Positions 8,537 through 17,454 of a stretch of DNA of 35,209 bases are shown here, one piece after another. The stretch's first letter is position 1; every line of letters begins with the position of its first letter. The position numbers and the translations under genes were made by a program. The notes under the pieces were generated by a model. It made no database searches. It was not told where the DNA came from and worked only from the letters and a program-made list of their open reading frames with translations. Origin of the DNA: Hoylesella enoeca JCM 12259 (lineage in GTDB: Bacteria; Bacteroidota; Bacteroidia; Bacteroidales; Bacteroidaceae); NCBI RefSeq assembly GCF_000613405.1, contig NZ_BAIX01000025.1, forward strand, positions 1-35,209, in the 5' to 3' direction.

Positions 8537-8614
8537 TTCTTTTTAGTAATAAAACTTTCGGGGTCAAGTTTAGATGATTGACAAACTAAAAGACAATGGA
8601 TTCGCCTTTCAGTA

Positions 8615-11600
8615 TCAATATTCCGCCCACGACTTGATGTCTATATCGTCAAGATTTAATGTACAAAAGGCGTGGATAAAGGCCGAGGCCAAACGGGTGT
8701 TGGTAATCAACGGTACATTCAGATCTATCGCCGCACGACGAATCTTATACCCATTGGTCAACTCGTGGACAGTGAGATTCTTCGGGATATTGACTACCAT
8801 ATCAATCTGATGGCCGTGAAGTAGGTCCAAAGCCTGCGGTTGGCAACCTTCTTCCGACGGCCAGTAAACACGCGTATTTGGTATATCATTCTCTGAAAGA
8901 AACTGAGATGTACCGCCGGTAGCGAAAAGTTCGTATCCATTAGACACCAAAGTACGGGCCGCGTCGAGCATTTCTGCTTTCTGTTTGGCCCCACCTGTCG
9001 ACAACAAAATGGTTTCCTTAGGGACCCGATAGCCCACAGAAAGCATACTCTTGATGAGTGCCTGATCGGTATCATCACCCAGACAGCCCACTTCTCCGGT
9101 AGAAGCCATATCCACACCCAGCACCGGATCGGCTTTCTGCAAGCGGTTGAAAGAGAACTGGCTGGCCTTAATACCGACATAATCGAGATCAAAGAGGTTC
9201 TTATTGGGCTTTTCAACCGGAATACCGAGCATTACTTTCGTAGCCAGATCAATAAGATTCAGCTTCAGAACTTTGCTCACAAACGGGAACGAACGAGATG
9301 CACGCAGGTTGCATTCAATAACTAAAATGTCATTCTCACACGCCATATACTGAATGTTGAAAGGGCCGTTGATATGCAGTGCCCGGGCAATCTGCCGACT
9401 CACACGCTTGATTCGTCGTACCGTTTCTACATAAATCTTCTGCGGCGGAAATTGTATCGTGGCATCGCCCGAGTGTACACCGGCAAACTCGATGTGCTCG
9501 GAGATTGCGTAAGCAAGTATCTCTCCGTTACGCGCTACGGCGTCCATCTCTATCTCTTTGGCGTGTTCGATAAACTTACTCACCACGACCGGATGGTCTT
9601 CACTCACGTTGGCAGCCAGCTTCAAAAAGCGTTCCAGCTCCTCGTTATTGGAACATACGTTCATCGCTGCACCCGAAAGGACATACGAAGGACGTACAAG
9701 CACAGGGAATCCTACCCTATCGACAAACTCATTGATGTCATTCATCGATGTGAGTGCACGCCATTCGGGTTGGTTAATGCCGTGTTCGGTGAGCATTGCA
9801 GAGAACTTCGCACGGTCTTCCGCATTATCGATATCTCGTGCTGAAGTACCTAATATAGGCACATTTTCAGCATCCAACCACATCGCCAGATTGTTCGGAA
9901 TCTGTCCTCCGGTTGAAACGATCACGCCGTGAGGGCTTTCAAGATCGATAATATCCATTACTCGCTCGAAAGTTAACTCGTCGAAGTAAAGCCGATCACA
10001 CATATCGTAGTCGGTAGAAACGGTCTCCGGATTGTAGTTAATCATTATCGAGCGGTATCCTTGCTTGCGAATCGTGTTCAAAGCCTGCACGCCGCACCAA
10101 TCGAACTCAACCGAACTGCCGATGCGATAGGCACCAGAACCGAGCACGATAATACTCCGCTTATCCTGCACAAACGCCACATCGCTCTTTATTCCGGAGT
10201 AAGTGACATAAAGATAGTTGGTCTGAGCCGGATATTCCGCAGCCAAAGTGTCGATCTGTTTAACCACAGGCACAATACCATAACGCTTTCGCAGACTACG
10301 AACTACCAATGCCGCACGGTGCATATTGTGCAATTCGCGCTCTAACCCCACTGCACGGGCAATCTGGAAGTCCGTAAATCCATAGCATTTTGCCGTTTGC
10401 AGCAAATCTTTATCTAGTACATTGATACTCGTACAACGCTTCAATGCTTCGTCGATATCGATGATATGTTTGAGTTTCTGCAAAAACCATTTGTCAATTT
10501 TCGTCAATTCGTGTATCTGATCGATGCTATAATCCTTATGCATAGCCTTCGATATGATAAAGACTCGTTTGTCGGTAGGCTCTCGAAGGGCTGCATCGAT
10601 GTCGTCGATTTCCAGCTCTTTATTCTCCACAAAGCCGTGCATACCCTGCCCGATCATACGAAGTCCTTTCTGTAAAGCCTCTTCAAAGTTACGACCGATA
10701 GCCATTACTTCGCCCACCGACTTCATCGAAGACCCCAACTCTTTGTCTACGCCACGGAATTTGCTCAAATCCCAGCGCGGAATCTTACACACAACATAGT
10801 CTAAAGCTGGCTCGAAGAAAGCGCTTGTTGTCTTCGTTACCGAGTTCTTCAACTCGAAAAGCCCATATCCCATACCTAATTTAGCAGCCACAAAAGCCAA
10901 TGGATAGCCCGTTGCTTTGGATGCCAAGGCCGACGAACGACTCAAACGGGCATTCACTTCGATAACTCTGTAATCCTCACTTGCGGGATCAAAGGCATAC
11001 TGTACGTTGCATTCGCCCACGATTCCGATATGACGAATAATCTTGATAGACAATGCCCGTAACTTGTGATACTCGCTGTTGGTAAGCGTTTGAGATGGAG
11101 CGACGACGATACTCTCACCTGTATGGATGCCCAATGGGTCGAAATTCTCCATATTGCACACTGTAATGCAATTATCGTACCTGTCTCGTACCACCTCGTA
11201 TTCTATCTCTTTCCACCCCTTCAAACTCTTCTCAACAAGCACTTGGGGAGAAAACGAGAAAGCTTTTTCAGCCAATTTATTCAGCTCGTCTTCGTTATCG
11301 CAGAAACCACTGCCTAACCCTCCCAAAGCATAAGCTGCCCGAATGATAACAGGATAACCCAAACGTGCGGCGGCTTCACGAGCTTGACTGATCGTTTCGC
11401 AGGCTTCGCTTTTGATCGTCTTGACGTCAATCTCATTGAGTTTTTCTACAAACAGTTCTCTGTCTTCGGTGTCCATAATGGCTTGGACAGGTGTTCCGAG
11501 CACGCGAACGTTATATTTTTCAAGAACACCCGATCGATAAAGCTCTACACCGCAATTTAAAGCTGTCTGTCCGCCAAAGGCTAACAAGATACCGTCGGGG

Positions 11601-11842
11601 CGCTCTTTCTCGATCACTCGTTCAACGAAATAAGGCTGAACAGGCAGGAAATAGATTTGATCTGCAACACCTTCTGAGGTCTGAACCGTAGCAATGTTCG
11701 GATTGATAAGCACCGTATAAACGCCTTCTTCACGCAAAGCTTTGAGCGCCTGAGAGCCGGAGTAATCAAATTCGCCAGCTTCTCCAATCTTCAAAGCTCC
11801 CGATCCTAACAGCAATACCTTCTTAATATTCTCGTCTTTCAT
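8615..11842 (-). CDS. carB: Carbamoyl-phosphate synthase large subunit
   Basis: A 1075-residue cytosolic enzyme making carbamoyl phosphate from bicarbonate, ammonia (channelled from CarA) and two ATP, for pyrimidine and arginine synthesis. Two homologous ATP-grasp halves are visible: the first opens KVLLLGSGALKIGEAGEFDY and contains VNARLSRSSALASKATGYPL; the second opens IIVLGSGAYRIGSSVEFDWC and contains IECNLRASRSFPFVSK. The last ~140 residues are the MGS-like allosteric domain (ILLSTGGAKQKAEML, LFATGGTSQFL). Length matches the family (~1070). It starts 6 bp after carA and is the last gene of the operon. Confidence 0.97.
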   Translation of the reverse strand: MKDENIKKVLLLGSGALKIGEAGEFDYSGSQALKALREEGVYTVLINPNIATVQTSEGVADQIYFLPVQPYFVERVIEKERPDGILLAFGGQTALNCGVELYRSGVLEKYNVRVLGTPVQAIMDTEDRELFVEKLNEIDVKTIKSEACETISQAREAAARLGYPVIIRAAYALGGLGSGFCDNEDELNKLAEKAFSFSPQVLVEKSLKGWKEIEYEVVRDRYDNCITVCNMENFDPLGIHTGESIVVAPSQTLTNSEYHKLRALSIKIIRHIGIVGECNVQYAFDPASEDYRVIEVNARLSRSSALASKATGYPLAFVAAKLGMGYGLFELKNSVTKTTSAFFEPALDYVVCKIPRWDLSKFRGVDKELGSSMKSVGEVMAIGRNFEEALQKGLRMIGQGMHGFVENKELEIDDIDAALREPTDKRVFIISKAMHKDYSIDQIHELTKIDKWFLQKLKHIIDIDEALKRCTSINVLDKDLLQTAKCYGFTDFQIARAVGLERELHNMHRAALVVRSLRKRYGIVPVVKQIDTLAAEYPAQTNYLYVTYSGIKSDVAFVQDKRSIIVLGSGAYRIGSSVEFDWCGVQALNTIRKQGYRSIMINYNPETVSTDYDMCDRLYFDELTFERVMDIIDLESPHGVIVSTGGQIPNNLAMWLDAENVPILGTSARDIDNAEDRAKFSAMLTEHGINQPEWRALTSMNDINEFVDRVGFPVLVRPSYVLSGAAMNVCSNNEELERFLKLAANVSEDHPVVVSKFIEHAKEIEMDAVARNGEILAYAISEHIEFAGVHSGDATIQFPPQKIYVETVRRIKRVSRQIARALHINGPFNIQYMACENDILVIECNLRASRSFPFVSKVLKLNLIDLATKVMLGIPVEKPNKNLFDLDYVGIKASQFSFNRLQKADPVLGVDMASTGEVGCLGDDTDQALIKSMLSVGYRVPKETILLSTGGAKQKAEMLDAARTLVSNGYELFATGGTSQFLSENDIPNTRVYWPSEEGCQPQALDLLHGHQIDMVVNIPKNLTVHELTNGYKIRRAAIDLNVPLITNTRLASAFIHAFCTLNLDDIDIKSWAEY

Positions 11843-11848
11843 CGTATC

Positions 11849-12925
11849 TTACTTTAAACTTTCAATAAACTTATCGAACATAAACTCTGTATCCACCGGT
11901 CCTGAACAGGCTTCCGGGTGGAACTGCGATGTAAACCAAGGATTGGTTTTGTGGCGAATGCCCTCGTTAGAACCGTCATTCATATTGACGAAGAGCTCTT
12001 CCCAATCTTGTCCTAAGGTTGTCGCATCTACGGCATAGCCGTGATTTTGACTGGTGATATAGCAGTTGTCGGTACCCACCATACGCACAGGCTGATTGTG
12101 AGAACGATGCCCATACTTCAACTTATAGATAGAAGCACCGCCCGCTTTGGCCAATAACTGATTGCCCATACATATTCCGCAGATGGGTTTTCGGCTGCTA
12201 TCGAGTTGTTTCCGAAGAATCGTTACAGCCTCTTCACACATATCGGGATTGCCGGGACCATTGCCGAGAAAGAGTCCATCGAAGTCTATCGTAGTATAAT
12301 CATAATTCCAAGGTACCCGAATTACTTCCACACCGCGATTGATTAAACAGCGAATGATATTGGCTTTCACACCGCAATCTACGAGCACCACTTTCTTTCC
12401 CGCTCCAGTATGGTATGTCATTACTTCCTTGCAACTCACTTGATCGACAAAATTAACACCCTCATAGTGGGCTGTCGGAATGTTATCGGGCTCATCATCA
12501 AAGATAATTTGCCCCATCATCACACCGTGTTCACGTAGCACCTTAGTTAGTTCGCGGGTATCGACACCCGTAATTCCGGGTACGTGTTCACGTTTCAACC
12601 AGCTAGCCAACGATTTTTGGGCATTCCAATGCGAATAACACGCGCTGTAATCTGACACGATTAGCGCAGAAGCATATATCTTTTCACCCTCCATAAAGGT
12701 CGGAATACCGTCCTGCTCGATTGAAAACGGCGGTACGCCGTAGTTACCCACTAACGGATAAGTCATTGCCATCAATTGTCCTGCATACGAAGGATCGGTC
12801 AAACTCTCGGGATATCCGGTCATTGCAGTATTGAAAACCACTTCGCCTGCTATCGGGGTATCATATCCGAATGATTTACCGCAGAAGCGAGTACCGTCTT
12901 CTAAGACTAACGTTACGTTCTTCAT
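11849..12925 (-). CDS. carA: Carbamoyl-phosphate synthase small (glutaminase) subunit
   Basis: A 358-residue class I glutamine amidotransferase that hydrolyses glutamine and passes ammonia to CarB. The N-terminal CPSase small-chain domain covers ~1-150 (TGYPESLTDPSYAGQ, GVDTRELTKVLREHG). The C-terminal GATase domain has nucleophile Cys252 in GICMGNQLL and the His336/Glu338 pair in QFHPEA, so the triad is complete. It lies 9 bp after the 3' part of the amidophosphoribosyltransferase gene and 6 bp before carB: one transcription unit. Confidence 0.97.
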   Translation of the reverse strand: MKNVTLVLEDGTRFCGKSFGYDTPIAGEVVFNTAMTGYPESLTDPSYAGQLMAMTYPLVGNYGVPPFSIEQDGIPTFMEGEKIYASALIVSDYSACYSHWNAQKSLASWLKREHVPGITGVDTRELTKVLREHGVMMGQIIFDDEPDNIPTAHYEGVNFVDQVSCKEVMTYHTGAGKKVVLVDCGVKANIIRCLINRGVEVIRVPWNYDYTTIDFDGLFLGNGPGNPDMCEEAVTILRKQLDSSRKPICGICMGNQLLAKAGGASIYKLKYGHRSHNQPVRMVGTDNCYITSQNHGYAVDATTLGQDWEELFVNMNDGSNEGIRHKTNPWFTSQFHPEACSGPVDTEFMFDKFIESLK

Positions 12926-12934
12926 TGTTCTTGA

Positions 12935-13330
12935 TTAGAATTTCTGTTCATACTGATAAACGTTCTCAACAAAATTAATAAAAGCTTGATTGCACAGCTT
13001 TGTACCGCCAGGCGTAGGATATTTACCCGTAAAATACCAGTCACCTTTGTGCTGAGGAAGAGCTGTTCGTAAGCCTTCAAGCGACTGATAAACAAGTTCT
13101 ACCGGCGTCTTGACATCTTCGGGACGCAACATTTCAACAATTTTCTCGTTGATTTCTTTAACACTGAAAGGCTCATAAATATCTCGCACGCAGTTGCGCA
13201 TTTGTTCTTTGGATTTCATTAGTTCGTCTTGGCAATTTCGATAAGTGGTGTCTACCAAGTCGTGCATTCCTCTGTCTTTCAGCAATTCAATGGTAGCGCG
13301 GAACACGCAAAACTCTTCTAACCGCGGCAT
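12935..13330 (-). CDS. Amidophosphoribosyltransferase (PurF-like), C-terminal fragment after a frameshift
   Basis: 131 codons that continue the PurF-like protein encoded just upstream. PurF proteins read on from RYPDYYG through an IDMP segment into a helical tail; here MPRLEEFCVFRATIELLKDR supplies that tail but in another frame. Between the parts the DNA reads TATTATGCATAGATATG; restoring one G (TATTATGGCATAGATATG) gives YYGIDMP and one continuous ~630-residue protein. This fragment alone has neither active-site Cys nor PRPP loop, so an independent function is unlikely. The ATG at 13330 would be an internal Met. It is followed 9 bp later by carA. Confidence 0.8.
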   Translation of the reverse strand: MPRLEEFCVFRATIELLKDRGMHDLVDTTYRNCQDELMKSKEQMRNCVRDIYEPFSVKEINEKIVEMLRPEDVKTPVELVYQSLEGLRTALPQHKGDWYFTGKYPTPGGTKLCNQAFINFVENVYQYEQKF

Positions 13331-13332
13331 AT

Positions 13333-14829
13333 CTATGCATAATAGTCAGGATAACGAATTTGCGGCGCACTGCTCACCACGACAATCTTCTTGGGATGTA
13401 GCCTGTCGAGAATGCGAAGAATGCTTTCTTTAAGCGTTGTACCACGAACAATGCTGTCGTCGATAATCACCAAATTGTCTTGATGATGTTCGATACTTTC
13501 GTAAGTAACGTCATAGACGTGCGAAGCCAAGTCGTTTCGCGAGTTACCTTCGGTGATAAAGGTGCGCAACTTAATGTCTTTCCACGCTACCTTTTCACTA
13601 CGCACATACTCGTGGATAATTTTTTCCAACTCCTCGTGCGTCGGAATATGCCCTAAATGTTCTATTTTCGCAATCTTCTGATCATTGACATAGCGTTTGA
13701 AACCATTCAACATACCATAGAAAGCCACCTCGGCCGTATTGGGAATAAACGAAAACACGGTATGTTCTGTATCGTAATCTACGGCCCGCAAGATACTATC
13801 CGTAAGCTGTTCGCCCAACTTTTTGCGCTCTTTATAGATGTCGCGGTCCGATCCCCGACTGAAATAGATACGCTCAAAAGAGCATTTTGCGTCTCCCCGT
13901 TGCGGTAAAACCTGCTCTAAATGACACGCTCCGTTACGCCGAACAAATAGAGCTTGCCCCGGCTCCAACTCGCGAATATCATCGCATTCAAGGTCGAATG
14001 TGGTCTGTAAAACAGGGCGTTCGCTGGCTAGAACCACGATTTCGTCGTCCATATAATAGAAAGCCGGTCGAATGCCCCACGGATCTCGCATCGAGAAAAA
14101 TTCTCCGCTGCCCGTGATTCCACACACCACATACCCTCCATCGAAGTCGGTCATGGTGGTTTTGAGCACATTGCTCATCTCCACGTGATCTTCAATATAA
14201 TGCGTAATATCGGTATTCTGAAACCCAGCAGTCTTCGCCGCGATGAAATTTCGCTCTACTTCGCGGTCTAATCGATGCCCCATCAACTCCAGCATAATAT
14301 AACTGTCACTGTATTTGCGGGGAGATTGGCCTTGCAGCGTTAATTTATTGAATATCTCGTCGATATTGGTCATATTGAAATTGCCGCACAAACACAGGTT
14401 CTTTGCACGCCAATTGTTACGACGCAAAAACGGATGTACATAGCTGGGGCCGCTCTTTCCCGTAGTAGAATAACGCAGATGGCCCATATAGAGATTACCG
14501 GCAAAAGGTAGATCATAGCGTGCAAACTCGGCATCCTCAATCTGTTCGGCCGGCCACTCGCTATAACTCTTATGCACATTGGCAAAGATTTGGGTAATGG
14601 CATTGGCTCCTTCGGCACGCTCGCGAAACATATACTCCTTGCCAGGAACACCGTCTAGCTTCACACAAGCTAATCCTGCACCTTCCTGCCCACGGTTATG
14701 CTGCTTCTCCATCATCAGATAGAGCTTGTTAAGTCCATACTTCCACGTGCCGTATTTGTGTTGATAATATTCCAACGGCTTCAGCAATCGCACCATCGCC
14801 ACACCGCATTCGTGCTTCAAAGGCTCCAT
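13333..14829 (-). CDS. Amidophosphoribosyltransferase (PurF-like), N-terminal part, truncated by frameshift
   Basis: 498 residues of a class II (Ntn) glutamine amidotransferase fused to a type I phosphoribosyltransferase, the first step of purine synthesis from PRPP. The candidate nucleophile is Cys8 (HECGVAM) behind a 7-residue propeptide; QHNRGQEGAGL and the PRPP-binding loop VIIDDSIVRGTT (~470) are intact. The frame ends RYPDYYA then TAG, where the family continues IDMP; a single missing G explains it. The long form (~630 residues) beside carA and carB is a Bacteroidetes arrangement; a canonical shorter PurF may exist elsewhere, so the purine-pathway role is from family knowledge. First gene of the operon. 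Confidence 0.88.
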   Translation of the reverse strand: MEPLKHECGVAMVRLLKPLEYYQHKYGTWKYGLNKLYLMMEKQHNRGQEGAGLACVKLDGVPGKEYMFRERAEGANAITQIFANVHKSYSEWPAEQIEDAEFARYDLPFAGNLYMGHLRYSTTGKSGPSYVHPFLRRNNWRAKNLCLCGNFNMTNIDEIFNKLTLQGQSPRKYSDSYIMLELMGHRLDREVERNFIAAKTAGFQNTDITHYIEDHVEMSNVLKTTMTDFDGGYVVCGITGSGEFFSMRDPWGIRPAFYYMDDEIVVLASERPVLQTTFDLECDDIRELEPGQALFVRRNGACHLEQVLPQRGDAKCSFERIYFSRGSDRDIYKERKKLGEQLTDSILRAVDYDTEHTVFSFIPNTAEVAFYGMLNGFKRYVNDQKIAKIEHLGHIPTHEELEKIIHEYVRSEKVAWKDIKLRTFITEGNSRNDLASHVYDVTYESIEHHQDNLVIIDDSIVRGTTLKESILRILDRLHPKKIVVVSSAPQIRYPDYYA

Positions 14830-14886
14830 ATTCTTTTTCCGTATCTTTGATGATTCAACTTCTGTTTAGCTATTCCTATAAACAAA

Positions 14887-14943
14887 AAAATGAAAAAATG
14901 AGGTGTTGATTCGTAGATGAGTCATCTTTCATTTTTTCATTTT
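14887..14943. terminator. AT-rich hairpin between lipoprotein and purF-like genes
   Basis: AAAATGAAAAAATGA (14887-14901) is perfectly complementary to TCATTTTTTCATTTT (14929-14943), with a small GATG/CATC hairpin inside. It starts 21 bp past the polysaccharide-export gene on its strand and exits into a T-run (minus strand of 14884-14890), so it likely ends that transcript before the purF-like gene. Confidence 0.65.
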
Positions 14944-14964
14944 CTCGCGTTGAATTTTAATCTT

Positions 14965-15753
14965 TTACTTTCTCAAAATATTATATAACAGAGATGCTAC
15001 CGAAGTCACAATTCCCACAAACGAGAACCATAGTGAGGTTGATGGGCCGATGCTTGCCCCTTTGGCCTTCACTCCATTAGGCTGGACATACACAATATCA
15101 TTTTGCTGTAAATAATAATAAGGAGAATTAATAAGATTCGCATCATTGAGATTCAACCGATGAACACTCTTCTCTCCGGTTGCATCCTCACGAATAAGCA
15201 TCACATTATTGCGTTTACCATATATCGTCAGATCGCCTGCCGAAGCTAAGGCCTCTAATATATTCATCTTCTCCGTCGTCACAGGAATCACTTTCGGACC
15301 GCTAACTTCACCCAGCACCGTGACATGATAACTGGACATCCGCACCGTCACCACAGGATTTTCCGTTTCAGCCAAATAGGGCTTCACCTTGTCACGAATC
15401 AAATCTTGACATTGATTCTTCGTCAATCCCACGACATGAATATGTCCGACAACTGGGAAATTGATATTTCCATCATTATCTACCAAATAAGATTGTACTC
15501 CTACTGATGCAGAACTCGACTCCGAGGTATTGGCAACTGTGAGATTAAAGGGCTTTGCCGCCTCAGGCGTTATTGTGCTCACCGTGACAGTAAGCATATC
15601 CTTCGGCATAATCCGTGCATCATACAATCCTTTTGAATCTGCTAAACTGATCTCATCCGCATTTTGTAGATACGCGACTTTTTTACTTCCTGCACAACTG
15701 CAAATCAACAATAGAAATGCAAATGATGCAAATGGAATAAGCAATTTCTTCAT
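14965..15753 (-). CDS. Polysaccharide export outer membrane lipoprotein (Wza/BexD family)
   Basis: A 262-residue lipoprotein. The signal sequence MKKLLIPFASFAFLLLICSC ends in a lipobox with Cys20. It is followed by VAYLQNADEI and a Poly_export domain (~45-140; DMLTVTVS, GNINFPVVGHIHVVGLT), then an SLBB domain (~145-220; YHVTVLGEVSGPKVIPV, NILEALASAGDL). The C-terminus holds a hydrophobic segment (SLWFSFVGIVTSVASLLYNI), the probable outer-membrane helix. Such proteins form the exit pore for capsule or exopolysaccharide. The usual Wzc-type kinase/co-polymerase partner is not next to it, so this is an isolated copy. Confidence 0.9.
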   Translation of the reverse strand: MKKLLIPFASFAFLLLICSCAGSKKVAYLQNADEISLADSKGLYDARIMPKDMLTVTVSTITPEAAKPFNLTVANTSESSSASVGVQSYLVDNDGNINFPVVGHIHVVGLTKNQCQDLIRDKVKPYLAETENPVVTVRMSSYHVTVLGEVSGPKVIPVTTEKMNILEALASAGDLTIYGKRNNVMLIREDATGEKSVHRLNLNDANLINSPYYYLQQNDIVYVQPNGVKAKGASIGPSTSLWFSFVGIVTSVASLLYNILRK

Positions 15754-15783
15754 AACCTATATGACGTATTTATTAATACGATG

Positions 15784-15814
15784 CAAAATTACACCTAATT
15801 TTCTGATTCCGCAA
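15784..15814 (-). promoter_or_regulatory. Promoter of the polysaccharide export gene
   Basis: On the minus strand, TTG (15814-15812), 20 bp, TAATTTTG (15791-15784): a complete consensus match, 30 bp before the ATG. Confidence 0.7.
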
Positions 15815-15932
15815 GTGTTTCGATAATTAATTTTATAGTGCCCGCAAGTTCACCCATAAATGCTATCTTCGCTGTCGACAGATGAAATCCATCGGCAGCT
15901 TTTGGGCTATTTCGTTCAATCCACAGCATCGA

Positions 15933-16703
15933 TCAGAGCGTCAATTCCACAATGTAATCGATATCGGTGGGCACTTTTCCAAGGTTGAGTGTTATGCCGT
16001 CGCCAGTCTTGGTATAGTTCATTCGCTTACCAGTGGCATAAACCGAGGCTCTCTTTACTTTGCGACCGCCGAGCGGAATGAATAAATTCGCATCCTGACA
16101 ATCCAAAATATGGATGTAAAGTCGGTTTCCCCGCTGTGTGCTTACACCCCAATCATGCGGTGCGACGATGCCGCCACGAGTACCATAAATGGTATTCCCG
16201 TATCGATTCATCCATTCACCGATAGCTTTCAAACGGTCGAGCGCAAGGGCAGGAAGATCTCCACTGGGCTCAGGACCGATATTTAGCAACAAGTTTGCAT
16301 TCTTTCCGGCTGCCCGAACGAGCATATGTATCAGCTCTTTCGGCTTTTTATAATTGCTGTCCGTTATCGAATAGCCCCAGTGGTCATTGATGGTCTGACA
16401 CGATTCGAGCGGCAATCGACTGATACTTTGCCCCGAAAGACCTGCCTTATTTTCACCGGGTAGATCGCGTTCGAAGATCTGTATATCCTCGCCAGCATTC
16501 GGAATTTGATGGTGATTGTTGCCAATGAGACACTGAGGTTGTAGCTTATGAATCATCGCATACTGTTCGGGCAACTGCCAGTCGAATGGTTTCGCATCAC
16601 TGTCGTGATCCCACCAACCGTCAAACCATATCGCACCAACGGCCCGTAATGTGTAAGCAGCTCTGTGAGCTGCATATTCATAAAACGATAATAGGCCGAC
16701 CAA
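15933..16703 (-). CDS. Alpha-L-fucosidase (GH29), C-terminal fragment after a frameshift
   Basis: This frame carries the rest of the fucosidase. The part homologous to GH29 starts near VGAIWFDGWWDHDS (around 16640), where the Asp of WFDG is the expected catalytic nucleophile. It continues with QCLIGNNHHQIPNAGEDIQI, LIHMLVRAAGKNANLLLNIG and a small C-terminal beta domain ending DYIVELTL. Residues upstream of RAVGAIWF are out-of-frame translation. The real protein would join the preceding fragment with one base restored (GGGCC-GTT to GGGCC-N-GTT). GH29 enzymes release terminal L-fucose from glycans. Confidence 0.85.
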   Translation of the reverse strand: MVGLLSFYEYAAHRAAYTLRAVGAIWFDGWWDHDSDAKPFDWQLPEQYAMIHKLQPQCLIGNNHHQIPNAGEDIQIFERDLPGENKAGLSGQSISRLPLESCQTINDHWGYSITDSNYKKPKELIHMLVRAAGKNANLLLNIGPEPSGDLPALALDRLKAIGEWMNRYGNTIYGTRGGIVAPHDWGVSTQRGNRLYIHILDCQDANLFIPLGGRKVKRASVYATGKRMNYTKTGDGITLNLGKVPTDIDYIVELTL

Positions 16704-17233
16704 TCGGCCTTTTCTGCCGACCTACCTGTGCCGCGACCTGTTCTGCCCATCGGATAATCCTCTCGTCCCCAGTCGAGATGCGAATAATAAAGATGGAGTT
16801 TGATATCGTGCCGCTTACAAGCGTCGGCTAATTCCTTGATGATATCACGTTTGAAAGGCGTCGCATCTACACTGTTATAAGTGCTGACAGCCGTTTTGAA
16901 AAGCGAGAAACCATCGTGATGACGCGTCGTAATGGTGATATACTTCGCACCAGAAGCTTTGATTGCCGACACCCAAGCATCTGCATTAAAGTCTGACGGA
17001 TAAAAAGCCTTGGCCAGTTTAGGGTATTCCCGGTAATTGATATTCCAATTGTTCATTACCCATTCGCCTGCACCAATCATCGAATAAAGTCCCCAATGGA
17101 GAAAGATACCAAACTTCTCGTCCTGAAACTGTTCACGAGCTTTGAGGTTTTCGGCTGTCGGCCGATATGCCTCTTGCGCCAAACTGACATAACTCATCAG
17201 TAAAGTCGCCATCAAAAGTAAAGTCTTTTTCAT
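16553..17233 (-). CDS. Alpha-L-fucosidase (GH29), N-terminal part, frameshifted
   Basis: A signal peptide (MKKTLLLMATLLMSYVSLAQ) leads into the GH29 catalytic barrel: KFGIFLHWGLYSMIGAGEW, TITTRHHDGFSLFKT, YNSVDATPFKRDIIKEL, LYYSHLDWGREDY. After THYGP (near 16645) the frame drifts into unrelated sequence (LVRYGLTVGG) while the true continuation lies in the next frame. One base appears lost, probably a G from CCGGTT. The start at 17233 was chosen over 17266 because the latter lies inside the -7 box. The product should be periplasmic if intact; as read it lacks the nucleophile. Confidence 0.87.
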   Translation of the reverse strand: MKKTLLLMATLLMSYVSLAQEAYRPTAENLKAREQFQDEKFGIFLHWGLYSMIGAGEWVMNNWNINYREYPKLAKAFYPSDFNADAWVSAIKASGAKYITITTRHHDGFSLFKTAVSTYNSVDATPFKRDIIKELADACKRHDIKLHLYYSHLDWGREDYPMGRTGRGTGRSAEKADWSAYYRFMNMQLTELLTHYGPLVRYGLTVGGITTVMRNHSTGSCPNSMR

Positions 17234-17263
17234 CGTATGAAAACATTGTTTAGATTCATGCTG

Positions 17264-17271
17264 CAAAAGTA
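17264..17271 (-). promoter_or_regulatory. -7 box of the fucosidase gene
   Basis: TACTTTTG on the minus strand matches TAnnTTTG, 30 bp before the ATG at 17233. TTTG words lie 18 and 23 bp upstream, neither at the ideal 20. Confidence 0.5.
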
Positions 17272-17361
17272 ATCAAAATTCGACAGACACAAATCAAAAG
17301 CTAAAAGAAAATCATTCACCGGATAAACAGCAAGCATCACTTACCCCACGCCTCCCCACCA

Positions 17362-17401
17362 CAAAAAAAGATGGAAGAGCCTCACACATGCTCTTCCATC
17401 T
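17362..17401 (-). terminator. Terminator of the HU-HIG gene
   Basis: AGATGGAAGAGC (17369-17380) and GCTCTTCCATCT (17390-17401) form a perfect 12-bp stem with a 9-nt loop; on the minus strand the stem runs into seven T residues. It begins 50 bp past the HU-HIG stop. Confidence 0.88.
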
Positions 17402-17434
17402 CTCTTCACTCTTTCACCTTTAAATAGTCTTTTT

Positions 17435-17454
17435 CCTTTAAATCACCTTTTCAC
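17435..17454 (-). repeat. 20-bp dispersed repeat, copy 2
   Basis: Read on the minus strand: GTGAAAAGGTGATTTAAAGG, 19 of 20 identical to 191-210. It overlaps the last codon and stop of the HU-HIG gene by four bases. Confidence 0.6.

Noticed and set aside
13331..13345. Programmed frameshift in the purF-like gene
   Set aside because: No slippery heptamer, and a single added base repairs the frame; other genes here show the same kind of loss.
14965..15753. Part of a capsule biosynthesis locus
   Set aside because: No glycosyltransferase, flippase, polymerase or Wzc-like gene is adjacent.
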